In this document: positions 43,430 through 54,878 of the stretch, one piece after another
How the letters are laid out: every line of letters begins with the position of its first letter
Position numbering within the stretch: the first letter of the stretch is position 1
From: Glossina fuscipes
Lineage: Eukaryota > Arthropoda > Insecta > Diptera > Glossinidae
Length of the DNA stretch: 64,000 nt
Direction: 5' to 3'
NCBI RefSeq assembly: GCF_014805625.2
Contig: NW_023998520.1
Span: forward strand, 462,197 to 526,196
Program-made: the position numbers and the translations under genes
The notes under the pieces: generated by a model
What the model saw: only the letters and a program-made list of their open reading frames with translations
What the model was told of the DNA's origin: nothing
Database searches by the model: none

Positions 43430-44132
43430 ATGTTTTTAGACGGACACATACATTCACATATCTTTAAATATTTAAGCATGTATTGTAAAATAATGCACAA
43501 CTGTCCCGAACTGTCGCTTCCACATTCACGTCCCTCACAATGGCAGCAGAGTCAAGAAATATTCCTATGTCCTAAGCCTCTCTCCGCAAGAGAAGGGTTT
43601 CTGCACCAGTGCAAAACTACTGCCCGTCTTACACATTGCAGTTTCAGGTTTCACTTATTCTGAAGTATGAGAAAAGCCATACTAATATCGAGCAGCCGAA
43701 CACGCAATCATATTTTTGTTCTCTGGACACGGCAGAGAGCAGGAAGGCTCCTAAATTCACTGTTCCTACAGTGTGCGGCATTCGTAAGCACATCCTAGCA
43801 GTGGTCTAACCACAGTGTCTACAAACCATGTTTCTGACCCTGCAGTTTTTAACTCGGTGGTCCAAACTTGAGCAGCAGAAGCAACTAAGTATCTCATCCA
43901 GAGGACGTACTCTGTGATCTCCATGGCCTTACTACGTTCCTCTAGGACGACCTTTACGTGCCTGATAGCTGAACTCCAGAGTTCGGGAACCAAGCGGTTA
44001 CATCCTGTTGAAGTACCCACGAGAAGAGAAAAGACTGTTGACATTCATCTCTTGCAGGTGTTTCGCAAAATCAGACAGACTAATTTTCGGATGGGCCGAT
44101 TGAGCAATCAGTCCCAGACAAGCTTATCTTGA
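43430..44132. other. Unassigned GC-richer block
   Basis: Open frames of 66-92 codons on both strands, the longest on the minus strand (44044-43766) with SAIRHVKVVLEERSKAMEIT. Base composition stands out from the AT-rich flanks, which suggests a former coding region. I could not choose a strand or family. Confidence 0.2.
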
Positions 44133-45539
44133 GCAAACACTTTTAGCCCGCTTAAGCTGCCCACAGTAAGAAACCAGAATCTGGCTGGAGTTTAGGTAGG
44201 TTTTTAGAAAAACTTTCCGTAAGTGGACAGAGTCAAGATTGGAGAGTCGCCATGTAAAATGTTACAATGTAGAAGAAGCATAATTATGGTATAAAAATGC
44301 ACACATTTCTTAATTTTGGGAGATCACACTACTCGGCTATTTCAGCCAAGACTTTCACCCCAAAATTGTCAAAATAAACCCATCTTGGAGCATCCTTAAC
44401 AAATGAAACCAATTTCATATATTAATTTAAAGACAAGATGAACTCAGCTTGACATTGATAAAAAGAATTGTGTTTTGCTGAAGTCTTGATGTTGCTTATG
44501 TACTAATTTTCTTGTCCAAATTTTTATACATTTTTTATTTACTAAAGCAAATTCTTAATAGCAATGGATAAGTTAACAGCAAGTCGTGCTTACTCCGATT
44601 CGACGATCTTTGACGGCTGCAAGTTTGCATTTTTATGAGTGTCACTTATTTCTTGTTTTTGCTTGTCGGAGACTTATCACACTACGTCTGTGTCCTTTAC
44701 AAAAGAAAATTTTTTTTGTGTCCACATGCAATTTTCGAACATATTTTAACAAATTTTTTCCTGCCTGCTTTACTATTCTCATGCTTATTACGTTCTTGTC
44801 GGGTACATTTATCTGGAAATGCCTTTATATTCAATTACTAAACTTTGCAGATGACGCACTTACACACATGCTGAAAATAATAAAATGAAAACCACTAAAT
44901 TAACTTGACACGCGTGTTTTCTTGCACCTGGTAAATCACAAGTTGGCGACGAGAATAATTAGATTTATGTAATTTTTACGTAAATTAATTATAAATATAA
45001 TAAAAGGAGAAATGAAATATTTGAAAAGAACGACTAGGCATTCACCTTTATGAAATGAGTTGTAAACAATATTATGTGAAAAAAGTCATAGTACTTAAAT
45101 CTATACGAACGACTGCTTATTATATTTTACACATTTTGCGCCGTCCGTTAACCCCACTCAGCAACACTTCAAAGGATTATGTGAAATTTTAGGCACTCAC
45201 CGTACTCTACCCACAATCATTTAACGAGAAAGAAAAAACTCTCATAATGCGACAAAAGATTATAACGAAACAGTTATTAAATGATCTCTATAAACACATC
45301 TCTCCAGTTCTTGGTCGCTTATTTCTTAGGGCGTTTCATTTATTATGTCAAATTAGATCCAATTACAAAAAATTTACACATATGTTATTAAATTAAAACT
45401 TATATAACCAAATATTTAATGATTAATTTAGCACTAATAATAGTACCAGAATTACATTAATTATCTTCAAGTCCGTTGCCCTTTGTTTAGAAGACTATAA
45501 TTAAACAAAGGTTAAATGACTTAATTAGGTATTCTAGGG
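44133..45539. other. No recognised gene
   Basis: A hydrophobic, Cys/Phe-rich frame at 44586-44888 has no known domain. TTGGCGACGAGAA at 44942 resembles the start of some retroelement primer sites but has no LTR beside it. Confidence 0.3.
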
Positions 45540-45995
45540 CGAGTAGATGACTCAGATCGTGGTGTAGCCGTAGTGCCAGATTTAAAAAAAAAATGGAGAA
45601 ATTCGCTTATGCGGAACTATAAAGTCACCATCAATAAACATTTGATGGGCTTCAAATATCCGCTGCCACGTATTGATGAAGAAATCGCACTCCTAAAAGA
45701 AGCTACAATTTTTGCTGAACTTGGTCTATTGACGCATACAATCAAGTTGAATTAGATGATTAATTGTAATTGCTTTGTGCCGCATATAGACATTCTAAAA
45801 AAGTAAAACGCCTACCACTTAGTATTAAAACGGAGACTGCCATATTTCAAAATACAATAAATACAAAAATTAGCTGCATGACATTCCCAATGTTGTTGTT
45901 CATCAGAATAATATAAGAATTAGCGGAAAGGATTTTGAACAACATGTTAGATTATTAAAAGCGGTTTTAATTAAGGTTGTAAGATCAGTGACTAT
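45540..45995 (+). pseudogene. Gypsy (Mag-like) reverse transcriptase fragment
   Basis: Pieces of one polymerase domain in order: NYKVTINKHLMGFKYPLPRI with DEEIALLKEATIFAEL (finger region before the first catalytic Asp), then after a shift TDAYNQVELD, later KVKRLPLSIKTETAIFQNTI (the LPFGL/APxxFQ box decayed) and ISGKDFEQHVRLLKAVL (after the YxDD strand, which is itself lost). The wording (DYKVTIN, YPLPRIDE) belongs to the Mag-type gypsy group, a third lineage besides elements A-C and the 17.6-like piece. Flanks show no LTR. Confidence 0.7.
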
Positions 45996-46502
45996 TAAAC
46001 AGCAGCTAGGATCTAGATAATATTGTTACATATTAAACCACAATAACAGAGTCATCTGAATCAAATGTCGAACGAAAGAAGTTAGCAAGTTAGCAGTAGG
46101 CTGAAAATTGTATAAAGCAACTCATCACATACGGCTGCTTTCCCTACTCTTACAACAGCTATAACAACGATTACTTCTATAACCACGATAAGAGCCAGAA
46201 TACAAAGTAAAGTTAACAAAATTTAACTTGAATGGAAGTTCCCTCTATTTGGAATATAACCAACTTAAGGAGGAATGCTTTCGTACTAAATTACTAACCC
46301 TTGCATATGACAATTCTTCGGCATGTACAGATAATAATAAAATGAGAGGCAGTGAATTAACCTGATATGTTAAATAGACATGTAGGTTTTTATATTTATA
46401 AATTCTTTTGCTTATAGTGCAAATCTGTAACTACAATTGTTTACATGCAATGTAAATAGGAGTATTTTAATATATTTAAAGAATATATATATGTACATAC
46501 GG
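45996..46502. other. No recognised gene
   Basis: AT-rich. I see nothing in it. Confidence 0.45.
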
Positions 46503-46575
46503 GCCTCCGCGTAGTGCAATGGATAAACTTGCAAATTGGTCATCTCGTGTTCGCATCTCAGTGCAGTAGACCGTA
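46503..46575 (+). mobile_element. tRNA-like sequence (degenerate tRNA or SINE head)
   Basis: GCGTAGTGCAATGGATAA fits an A box of the tRNA-Arg kind and CGTGTTCGCATCTC a B box, 32 bases apart. The sequence between cannot form a clean anticodon arm, so it is more likely an SINE head or tRNA pseudogene than a working tRNA. No LINE-like tail follows. Confidence 0.45.
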
Positions 46576-46754
46576 CCTTTTAAGTAAATATATAAGATGA
46601 TTACAAACACTCACGTTGACCTTTAATAGTTTAATCCCTATAATATGTTTACTTGCTTTTCTCATTGATATTCTTTTATATACGTCGTGGCTTTAACACT
46701 TGGACTTAAGTTCACTTTGCTAATACCTTAACACTAAAAATTCTAGATGGGCTG

Positions 46755-47577
46755 TTACTCGATTAACCCTTGAGGTAACAATTTATTTACTTCGGTGTCT
46801 ATCACAGCTTCAATTGCCGGGTTCCTTGTCGCGTATCGAAACTTGAGCGGTCGGTCATCCCGTAATATTATCTTACGCAGTGCAATATCTGCTGGCCCTG
46901 CCATACCGGAAAGTAAGTGTAACTCCTGTTGGAGAAAGGCATCGATCATCTTCTTCTCGCTATTATTCTGCGGCTCGGCGATATCCGCTCGTATTGTTTC
47001 ATTTAGTTTGCAGTTTTTGGATGCCACTATCCGAAGTCCGGTAATCTTTTCAACCATCTTTAGTGCCGAAACACTCTTCAACTCGGTATCAGTTTTGAGT
47101 TTATTATCGCGGCCGGTAAACGGTATTATTATAAATAAATCGAAACGAGTCATTCACGGTTTCTAATAATTTACTTGGCCTAGAATCAGTTAAGGGTTTG
47201 GAAAATATTCCGCCTTGTGTCAATATCCCCGAATTAATTTCGGTGTGCTTCTTCTCGGTATCGGTTGCCTTTGGCTCATCGGTTTCTTTTATCGGAGATT
47301 TGACCGTCGTATTACATTGAGCGTTGTCGATTTGCAATTTCGCTGGACAGGAGGCAGTTCTATCCGAACAAGTTATCGTCGTTGCGAAAGCCTGCAGAAA
47401 GTTATATCCCGGAATCACCTCCTTGATTGTCTTCGGCATTACGATTAATTCTAACAGCGTCGTGAGACTTCGAAACTGCATAGGTGAAAGAACTGTTTGT
47501 GGCATTTTCAACCCACCGACTAGATGGATGTTGGCCTTGTGTGGCATTCGAGGATATCTTCCTTGCATCTTTTCCAA
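46755..47577 (-). pseudogene. Protease to reverse transcriptase start of gypsy element B
   Basis: IPGYNFLQAFATTITCSD corresponds to the end of the retropepsin (element C has LLGYNFLSAFGT). After a spacer and frameshift comes FLQQELHLLSGMAGPADIAL, then DDRPLKFRYATRNPAIEAVI and NKLLPQGLIE, the start of the polymerase, aligned with DDRPFKLRYASRNPAMHAV in element C. The protease active site is not readable, and all catalytic polymerase motifs are lost by truncation. Confidence 0.75.
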
Positions 47578-47683
47578 AATTCTTTCGGTAATGAAACTGG
47601 TGGTTGCACATGTAGTCCAGCGATGTTCGCTATGGCGGCTCGTTTCAAACTGAAGTTCAGTTTTCTTTAGGCATCTTGACGAC

Positions 47684-48800
47684 TCATGTGGGGTAACATT
47701 TCTTATTGGCGAGGTGTGTCATTGTTCGGACCGAAGGCTTCCCGCATACGATGGTTTGCTCGGTCTTTTCCCTGGTTCGGTAAAATATTGTTGACTGGTA
47801 AGTTCCTTCGGCACGCTGTTCGCGTTGACAATATTCGCTGGTCGTAACTCCTTGTCGTCCACAACCATGACCAAGAGTGGTTGAAGTATTACGGCAATAT
47901 TGGCGGTAATGATCCCTTTGGTCATATCGCCAACATAGTATATCATCTTCTCTAGTCATTGATTGGTGATATTGTTTGATCGTACGATGTTGTTCACGTG
48001 GAGGCCCCCTCATCGGGGGACTCTTCCGTATTTCTTCTTCTAGGTTTGGGAAATACAGTGTTGGCAAGAAAAAGCGTAAAAACCCGTTCTTAAGTCGTTC
48101 AGTGCATCGGCAGTTGTTATTTCTGAACAAAGTGAACGCTTTACCTGGTAGCATGATCACCATCGTACCAGGTAGAATATTTCGATCAATCCCATCGCTC
48201 TCGGATAGATCTTCTACTCTCTCAATAAATTGTAGTGGATCTTGGGATCCTGTATGATTCAGTCACCATTTACGGGCAATATCTAGCGGCGATCGGTAGC
48301 CTCCGGTAGCTGTATTCCACAGTGACGATGACCCTACGACATCCCCTTCGGGCACATAGCTTGATGTAATCACTGGTGCATTATTAGTCAGATAACGAAA
48401 CTGAATAACTGTTGTGGGCTCAAATGCAATTGGTGTTGACATAAAGGGATGATATGATTTACGGATAATTGAGCCATAGTATTAAATTCTTGTTCGCTTC
48501 TGCAAAAATACTTGGCCACGTTGACCCTCCTGGTTGCGGCGAGTTCACGGCCAATTGGATGAGTTGATTGACCATCACTTCGGGAAAGTTTGTTGCATGA
48601 TCTACTGCGGCAGGATAAGTGGGGATTGAAGCTCCAGCGATACCTGCTCGTGACAACTGATCAGCTTTGAGTTTTTCTTGTAAAGTGAGTAGGCGTGGTA
48701 ATGTAAGCAAGCTGTGATTTCCACCCCCAAAGTTTGCGTAGGTCTTACACAAACCCGGATGTGCCGAGTTGGAACTCGGTGAGCTATTCCCCCAAATCAT
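47684..48800 (-). pseudogene. Gag of gypsy element B
   Basis: Gag forms the particle and its zinc knuckle binds element RNA. The first piece (48800-48459) is Leu/Ala-rich with LPRLLTLQEKLKADQLSR and has no hallmark by itself. The second piece (48163-47684) contains CWRYDQRDHYRQYC, a CCHC knuckle in which the second Cys is Tyr. A frame break lies between them (about 48164-48458). The position 5' of protease in the same strand supports the call. Confidence 0.6.
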
Positions 48801-49477
48801 CTTTACGGAGGGCGCAGGCCAATGTTGTTCGTAAATTATTCGCCGGTCTTAGCAAACTGTTGGTTAGTAATACAATTTCTTTAAAATACTATATATCTTA
48901 CGTCATCTTTCCACCGGTTGAAATTTTCGGGGGAGGAGGCACCCTATACTAAGGGAGACAATAAAATTTGTATCGGTTTACTAATAATTTCAAAATATTT
49001 TTCTTAAATTATTGTAATAGTATTTACGGGTGGTTAACTAAATGGGAGTAATATTTCGTAGGTGGAAAGCCTGTGAGATCTCAAAGGCGTACACTCGTAT
49101 TGTTAGAAAAATAACTTTTTTTTCAATTGCCGAAATAGGAAGTTGTAACCGTAAAAATAAGGTTTAACCCTTTAAAATCAAGTTAATATTAAATAAAAAT
49201 TCGAATACAAAAATTCGAACATTTACTCTATAAAAACTGAGCGATCACTTTATATCGGAAAATGTTTTTTTTTTTAATTTAATTTAAATTGTTCTTCTTT
49301 ATTTAATTTAAATTTTCCTTTTTTTATTTAATTTAAATTTTCCGTGTGTGGCGTATCGACTTAGAAGCAAACGCTGTGCTCAGAGATACTCTATTTGAAA
49401 GTTCCTCCCCGCTACCAATATTTGACTTTCACTCTTTCAATACTTGTATTTCCAAAACAACAAAAGTAAAGTGTAGT
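48801..49477. other. No recognised gene
   Basis: AT-rich with tandem TTTAATTTAAATT strings at 49275-49340. It may include leader sequence of element B. Confidence 0.35.
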
Positions 49478-49656
49478 GTGATCGCATACTGTCGTATGCA
49501 TCCACTTGTCACGATTCTAGCTACTTTGTTGCCGGTAGAGCATATATATTTTCCTGACAAAGAATAAAAAAACGAAAAGGTCCCGTCGGTTGTCTACCGT
49601 CCCTCTGTCCACCGTAAGTCAGTCTGTAGTCGTCTGACGTCTGCCCCACATATGCA

Positions 49657-49680
49657 CCCCCCCCCCCCCCCCCCCTCCCC
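49657..49680 (+). repeat. Poly-C tract
   Basis: Nineteen C in a row from 49657, one T, then four more C. This is unusual in AT-rich DNA and a likely place for sequencing length errors. Confidence 0.9.
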
Positions 49681-50824
49681 TTTTCCTTTCAGCTACAGCA
49701 GTGGCAGCTGTAACGCTTAGCCACTCATCGGGGACACAAAAAAAGGAAGTAAACAGACTAAGATAACTTACAATATAATCCAATTGGCGCCGGTGTAGTG
49801 TCTGCCTCTTTACCTGGTTAAGTCGTTGAGTGCTGGACCCCGGGTTGTGGCCATACCTTTATGTGTTTCTTGCCTTTTTCCTTTTCTCCCCTCCTTCTAT
49901 TAAACTCCTTCACTTAGATAAAAACTTTAACTTCCAGTATTGTGTGTGTGCACGGGTGTACACGCAGTTGACAAGTAACAAACTGGAATCTTTTTCTGTT
50001 TTTTGTCTTTTATTTTTATTGTTATTTTTTTTTCTTAACAAGCAAGTTTACAATAATAATGTTGAAGAACCTTTTGCAGTAATTTGACAATAATAAAGTT
50101 TGGGAAATTTATGCACGGCTTTTGCTTTTAGCAGCCTTTTTATCTGGAAAGGTATTTTTTTTCTTTAAAATGATAAACTGTTTCATTAACGCTTTGGAAT
50201 TTTCGTTGAACTCCCTTTTTTTTTGTGGTAAGGATTTCTTATGGAAATCAACAATTTAACATTAAGAAAAATTAATAAAGATTACACCATTTGTTTATAA
50301 ATGTCCTCTTTTACCAATACTTTTCTACATTATCCACTTGATAATACTTTTTGCTTCTTGTTTGACTAAAAATTTCCTATTGAAAGAAAGGTGCAGCCAT
50401 TATTCTTGACTTGCTTCTCCTTCCTCTTCTTGTGCTTCTTTTAATTGTTCTACCTTTTTTTTTTCATTGTTTTTTTTTTGTTACTTCTTTTAATAAAAAC
50501 GGTTTAGATTTCATTTTCGTAGTTTCATTTTAGTTAATTCCAACTAAAGTCACATTGATGTCATTCACTACAAAAAAACTTCACATTGGTTATTGCTAGT
50601 CCTTTTTATCACACTTGAAGGATAATTTCAAAAAAAATTATTTTTATTTATCCGTTTTATGAAAAGCTCGAAAATACGTCTGAACTTCACCAGATGCCAA
50701 ATAGTTCTCCCCTCTAACTTGAAATTAAAACGCAGACAGACCTCTCGTGCTTACTCAATTTCCCTCTTCTTCTTCCTGTTGCTCTCTCTATAGCGGCTTG
50801 CCGCTACTCTCGCACAAGCAAGCA
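49681..50824. other. T-rich region without genes
   Basis: Resembles the T-rich (minus-strand A-rich) leaders of the gypsy elements, notably around 49980-50600. No primer site is visible. Confidence 0.35.
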
Positions 50825-51060
50825 AAGATACCGCAAAATCATACGATTTCTTGCCTATGCTTGCAAGAGCAAAAGGAAAAAAAAAGGAGTACCGCAAAAT
50901 AATACGATTCTGCCTGTACTTGCAAAAGCAAGCAAAGATACCGCAAAATCATACGATTTTTGCCTGCACTTGTAAGCAAGGAAAACAGAAAAGAATAAAA
51001 CAAACATATACCGCAAGATCACGTGATTTATAAGCAGTAGCACAAAATCGCATGATTTTG
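50825..51060 (+). repeat. Imperfect tandem repeat with a CCGCAAAATCATACGATTT core
   Basis: The core TACCGCAAAAT(C/A)ATACGATT occurs at about 50830, 50889 and 50939, with weaker forms at 51008 and 51040. Between cores lie TTGCCT(A/G)(T/C)(G/A)CTTGCAAGAG-type strings and GCAAGCAAAGA. Unit length varies from about 50 to 70. It is non-coding. Confidence 0.75.
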
Positions 51061-51570
51061 TCTAACGGCATGCCGTTATTCCGCTGCTTGCGGTTGATAC
51101 AGACCGACAGACACCCTACCCGAGGTTTGTTCGCGGCCGTTACACACTTTGAAGTGCAAAAAAGTAAAACAAAAATTTTGTCGTACTTCAACTGGCTGGG
51201 TATTGCATTACGAAATGCAATACGATGCCAGGCGCCCTAATTAAAATAATTGATAACGTTAGCATAAAATCACCTATAGATTTAATTATAAATAATTTAC
51301 CTGCCAAATAAAGAAGTTAATTGTCTAATAGCAATTCAAATCAAGCGTTTCATTCGCTCATGAACAAAAGGCGTGCAATCCGCGTAAACTCAAGAAATTA
51401 AGGACCGTCTCTTGCCGAGTTCTATTGGCACTATGTGAGACGGACTTGGCGTTCTGCAGCCGAGCAGATTAGGGACAAAACCGCGGAATATTGAAGTTGT
51501 AATATTATAGACGTACGGTGTTGACATAAATGTACTTCAGTGATATAAATGATTGGTGTTAGCGGCTACG

Positions 51571-52052
51571 TGTAGTGGAGATAGAAAAAACGTCGTAGTA
51601 TCTGGGAGGATTCCCTATGAATCCTTCTCCAGTGTGGTAGTATCTTATCTTTGGAGCCCTAATCTGCTCGGCTTCGGAACGCCAAGTCGATCCGTCTCAT
51701 ATTGTGCCAAAGAACTCGGCAAGAGACGGTCCCTAATAAAAACATAGGCGGATTCAACGCCTTTGGTGTTTCAGCGAATAAGAACGCTAGATTGAATTGC
51801 TGTCAAAACAATTAACAAACAATTCATTCTTTATTTCATGATCTGGCTTATTTATACTTAAAACTATAGGTGGTTTAATGCCAGTGTAAGCACTTATTTT
51901 AATTGGGGCGCCTGGCATGGTATACCCAGCCAGTTGAAGTGCGACAAAATTTTTGTTTTACTTTTCTTTTTTTTTTACAGAATTATGCAAATTCAGCATA
52001 ATTCTGTCGCACTTCAAAATGGATGCATACGACGGTATGCGATCACACTACA
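51571..52052 (-). repeat. Family A LTR on the minus strand
   Basis: 482 bp with TG...CA ends: minus strand TGTAGTGTGATCGCATACCG to ATCTCCACTACA. It contains an AGTATAAATAAGCC TATA-like string, AAATAAAGAATG as a polyadenylation-type signal, and a nested hairpin: a 12-bp perfect stem ACAGAATTATGC/GCATAATTCTGT (51977-51988 and 51996-52007) inside a second inverted pair TTGAAGTGCGACA/TGTCGCACTTCAA (51934-51946 and 52005-52017). Confidence 0.65.
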
Positions 52053-52387
52053 ACCTTCACACTTTTCAACCTATATCATTACATTGAGTATACTTCTTTA
52101 CAAAAGGTTACTTATTATTTCGTGTGATGTAGTCCGGAGTGTACTTTTGCGTCTTGTCTTTCTTCCTTTTCTACATTTCACGACCGCGGATAGTGCTCTA
52201 ACCGGATGCTTCCGTCCAACTCACTGGGAGGCCCGTTGTACATTGAAATTGTTTCTCTTTCTATTGTGTAACCACTCCTGTTTCGAAATTCAATATATTT
52301 TTCAATAGTTTTTATAGGTTTTTTTTTCTCTTTACTATTTTTCCTTTTTTTTTTTCTTCTTATGTTTTTTTTCATTAGTTTTTATAT
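52053..52387. other. Spacer left of element C
   Basis: AT-rich, ending AGTTTTTATAT. The last four bases, ATAT, may be the target duplication of element C. Confidence 0.4.
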
Positions 52388-52806
52388 TGTGAGGGCGTTT
52401 CCGTCCCTTTCCTCAAAGGCTGGGGCAGCTCAGCGGCCCAGGGAATTTAGGGAAAATAACGCAAGAATATTTTTATTTTGCAGAGGCTCTTTATTTCAAT
52501 AAATGTTTCGGTTACACTTGACTTTACTAGAGAGAACGAACCACTCTCCTCGAGTGTCTAGCGTCGACTCTCTCAGTCGGACCCCAAACCTCGACTGCCT
52601 AACTAACTAACATTACCCTATTATATTTTTAATCTATTCCTAATCTATTACTATCCTATTTTAATCTATTATTATCCTACACCTATCCTATTCTTACGCT
52701 ATGCCTAACCTATCTTATGCTACCTTATTCCCTAGCACTCCTCTCTCCCCCATCAGAGACGGAGAACCCGTGAGGCCAAAAGGAGGAACGACCTTGGGTC
52801 CTCACA
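52388..52806 (-). repeat. 3' LTR of gypsy element C
   Basis: 419 bp. Plus strand TGTGAGGGCG...GGTCCTCACA. It contains TTTATTTCAATAAATG (polyadenylation signal on the sense strand as GAAATAAAG) and a run of CTATCCTATT-type repeats. It matches 59751-60174 nearly throughout. Confidence 0.9.
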
Positions 52807-52949
52807 GATCCTCCGTTCGTCGGGGAGAAGAGGAGTGGCAGATGTTACAACTTTCCGGTATTGGCCGGTCGATGACGGTTTCGGTGTGGCGCTGCTGTAG
52901 GTTGCTGCAGTCGCGTCTCTGCTGCTGATGATGACTATTATGTCGATGA

Positions 52950-53100
52950 GTGGTCGCACAGCCTGCCGCTCGCGCAGAGCAGAGTGCTATTATTACCCGG
53001 GGTGACGCAGAGCCTGTTGCCGGAGCAGAGCAGGGTGCCATTACAGGTGACGACGCAGAGCCTGTTGCTGGAGCAGAGCAGGGTGCAATTGTGATCTTGG
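52950..53100 (+). repeat. Short tandem repeat in the element C 3' region
   Basis: GACGCAGAGCCTGTTGC(C/T)G followed by GAGCAGAGCAGGGTG occurs at about 53004 and 53054, with a related start at about 52965. The period is about 51-54 bases. Confidence 0.7.
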
Positions 53101-53455
53101 TGCAGCTTTCCGACATCGGGTTGTCGGATCGTTGGCCGCTAGTCACGTCCGCTTTGGTGTGCCTTTGGCTTTCCGGCCCGGAGTCGCCGGATCACTGGCT
53201 AGGGAGGTACGGATCGTGCCAACATTGGCCGCATTGAGCGCATCTGGGTTGACAGACCCTTGGCTGCGGGTGACTTTGTTGTTGTGTCGACAGGCTGGTG
53301 GAATATTGACAAAGTTGCGGTGCGCTCCTTGCGGTTGGTATGAGTGTGGTTCGTGGTAGTTATCATTGTTGGGGCGTTGATTTTATCGTGGTTGTCGTGA
53401 CTTTCATTGTCATTGCTGTCGTTATTTGTTGTTGCGGTAGCAGTTGATGTTAACG

Positions 53456-54878
53456 CTAGCGACGTTGATTGGTTGATAGCTGTTGTCGTTGTGCTGTAGT
53501 GGTAGTTTCTGGTATTGGGATTATAGTTGTGTGGCGATAGCCACCTGTTGCCATTGTTGTGGTAATAGTTAGGAAAAGTTGACGCTGTTGGTGATTTTGT
53601 TTGTATTGTCTCCACCGTTGGTTATGTGAGTGCCGTTGATGTGGTTGTGATTGTTGTTGATGTAATTGTTGATGCTGTTGCGATGATTCTGCTGCTGTCG
53701 TTGTGCTACTCGGTTGACATTTGTCATTAGTGTTGTACGGAACTGCCCCTACGCTGGAGACGGGTTGCCTCGTGAGGTCTTTGACGGGCTTGACGTCTTG
53801 CACGTGCATGCGCTTTAGCGCCCGTGTAGTGGTGTCCTCGACTTGGATGATGTTCGGGGATTCGAATCGTACCACCGTATAGGGCCCTTGAAACCGAGGC
53901 ACCAATTTGGCGGCGAACTGGGTGGCCGCTTTCGAAAGGGGGTGATGGCGGATGAACACCGAATTGCCGACTCGGGGTTGCCAACGGCGGCGATGGGAGT
54001 TGAAGCACCTTCGTTGTTCGGATGACGAAAGCTCGAGGGTGCGACGCACGTTGTAGATGACTTCTTTTAGGATCTGGGCTCGCTGCCGCGGTGTCTGGGG
54101 CTGGGCCGGCACGCCTTAGAGCCCCTTGATCATAGAAAGCATGTAACAGTCCGGGTTGGCGCCCTTGGATAATGTATGCCGGGGAGTAGCCGGTGGAATC
54201 TGAAATCGCTGTGTTCATTGCTAGGGCGATTTCCGGCAGCCATTGGTCCCATGCGGAGTGTTAGTGTTGGCAGAAATGTACGATCGTCGTCTTGACCGTT
54301 CGATTGACCCTCTTGGTGGGGTTCTCCCGGGGGGTGTATGGTGCAATGAGCCGGTGTCCGACTTCGATTTGTTGGAGGTAGCTCCGGAATTGTTTACTGG
54401 TGAATTGCATCCCGTTGTCGGTGACAATCTCTCGCGGTGTACCGAACTTACTGAGGATGTGCTCTCGGAAGGCATCTATCGGTTTGACTGTGGTGGCTCG
54501 TATGAGTGGGACTAATTCCACCTATTTGGAGAACTGCTCCACAAATACCAGGAGCATCGTGTGCCCCGCCTTCAAATGTAGTAGTGGCCCCACGAAGTCT
54601 GCACAGACTGCCGACCACGGCTCTAGCGCCAAGGCCGTCAGTATTTCTCCCGCCGGCTTCTGCTGGACTGGTTTGTATTGCTGGAAGCTCCGGCAATTCC
54701 GGACATACCGGGCGATGACTCGGTGCACCCCCGGCCACTTATATCGACTGCAGTCTCGTCGCGTCGTTTTGCATATACCGAGGTGTCCCGCTGTGGGTTT
54801 CTCGTGCTTCTCCCGCAAAATCTCGGTTCTCTCGGGTGTTAGTACGCATAGCTTCCATGCTGCTTCTCCCTCGTCCAT
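53456..54878 (-). pseudogene. Integrase of gypsy element C
   Basis: The zinc-binding part starts EKHEKPTAGHLGI and contains YVRNCRSFQQYK, where the last Cys of HHCC is Phe; element A has the same residue. The core has ADFVGPLLHLKAGHTMLLVF (first Asp), IVTDNGMQFTSKQFRSYLQQ (second Asp) and YTPRENPTKRVNRTVKT (Glu). A TAG replaces a Trp codon just after EQFSK (about 54519). After about 54260 the frame shifts twice and ends in TPRQRAQILKEVIYNVRRTL and a C-terminal part (FSSAKLVPRFQGPYTVVRFE-like, read as AAKLVPRFQGPYTVVRFESP) that corresponds to a chromodomain-less GPY/F module. A Thr/Asn/His-rich tail follows. Confidence 0.85.

Larger units (their letters stand above)
46745..48800 (-). mobile_element. 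Gypsy-type LTR retrotransposon B, 3'-truncated
   Basis: Same lineage as A and C. On the minus strand a gag part (48800-48459), a nucleocapsid part (48163-47684) and a protease to reverse transcriptase part (47577-46755) can be read, and then pol stops abruptly after the RT start at about 46760. LTRs could not be attached with confidence, though T-rich leader-like DNA and family A LTRs lie to the right. Confidence 0.75.
49478..51570 (+). repeat. Family A LTR on the plus strand, apparently interrupted
   Basis: The first 35 bases (TGTAGTGTGATCGCATACTG at 49478) are the reverse of the end at 52052, and 51140-51570 matches the reverse of 51571-51970 (GTCGTACTTCAACTGGCTGG, GATGCCAGGCGCCCTAATTA, GGACCGTCTCTTGCCGAGTT, GCCGAGCAGATTAGGG). 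About 1.6 kb of other DNA lies between these parts. The end CTACG at 51566-51570 abuts the minus-strand copy directly. Confidence 0.45.

Noticed and set aside
44942..44955. Primer-site-like TTGGCGACGAGAAT
   Set aside because: There is no LTR or retroelement coding sequence around it.
47215..47653. Plus-strand frames over element B
   Set aside because: Antisense to the protease region, which has clear motifs on the minus strand.
49788..49803. Primer-site-like TTGGCGCCGGTGTAGT
   Set aside because: The match stops after TGGCGCC and there is no LTR boundary next to it.
53199..53615. Thr/Asn/His-rich minus-strand frame as a host gene
   Set aside because: It lies between integrase and 3' LTR of element C and is explained by simple-sequence GTTGTT-type DNA.
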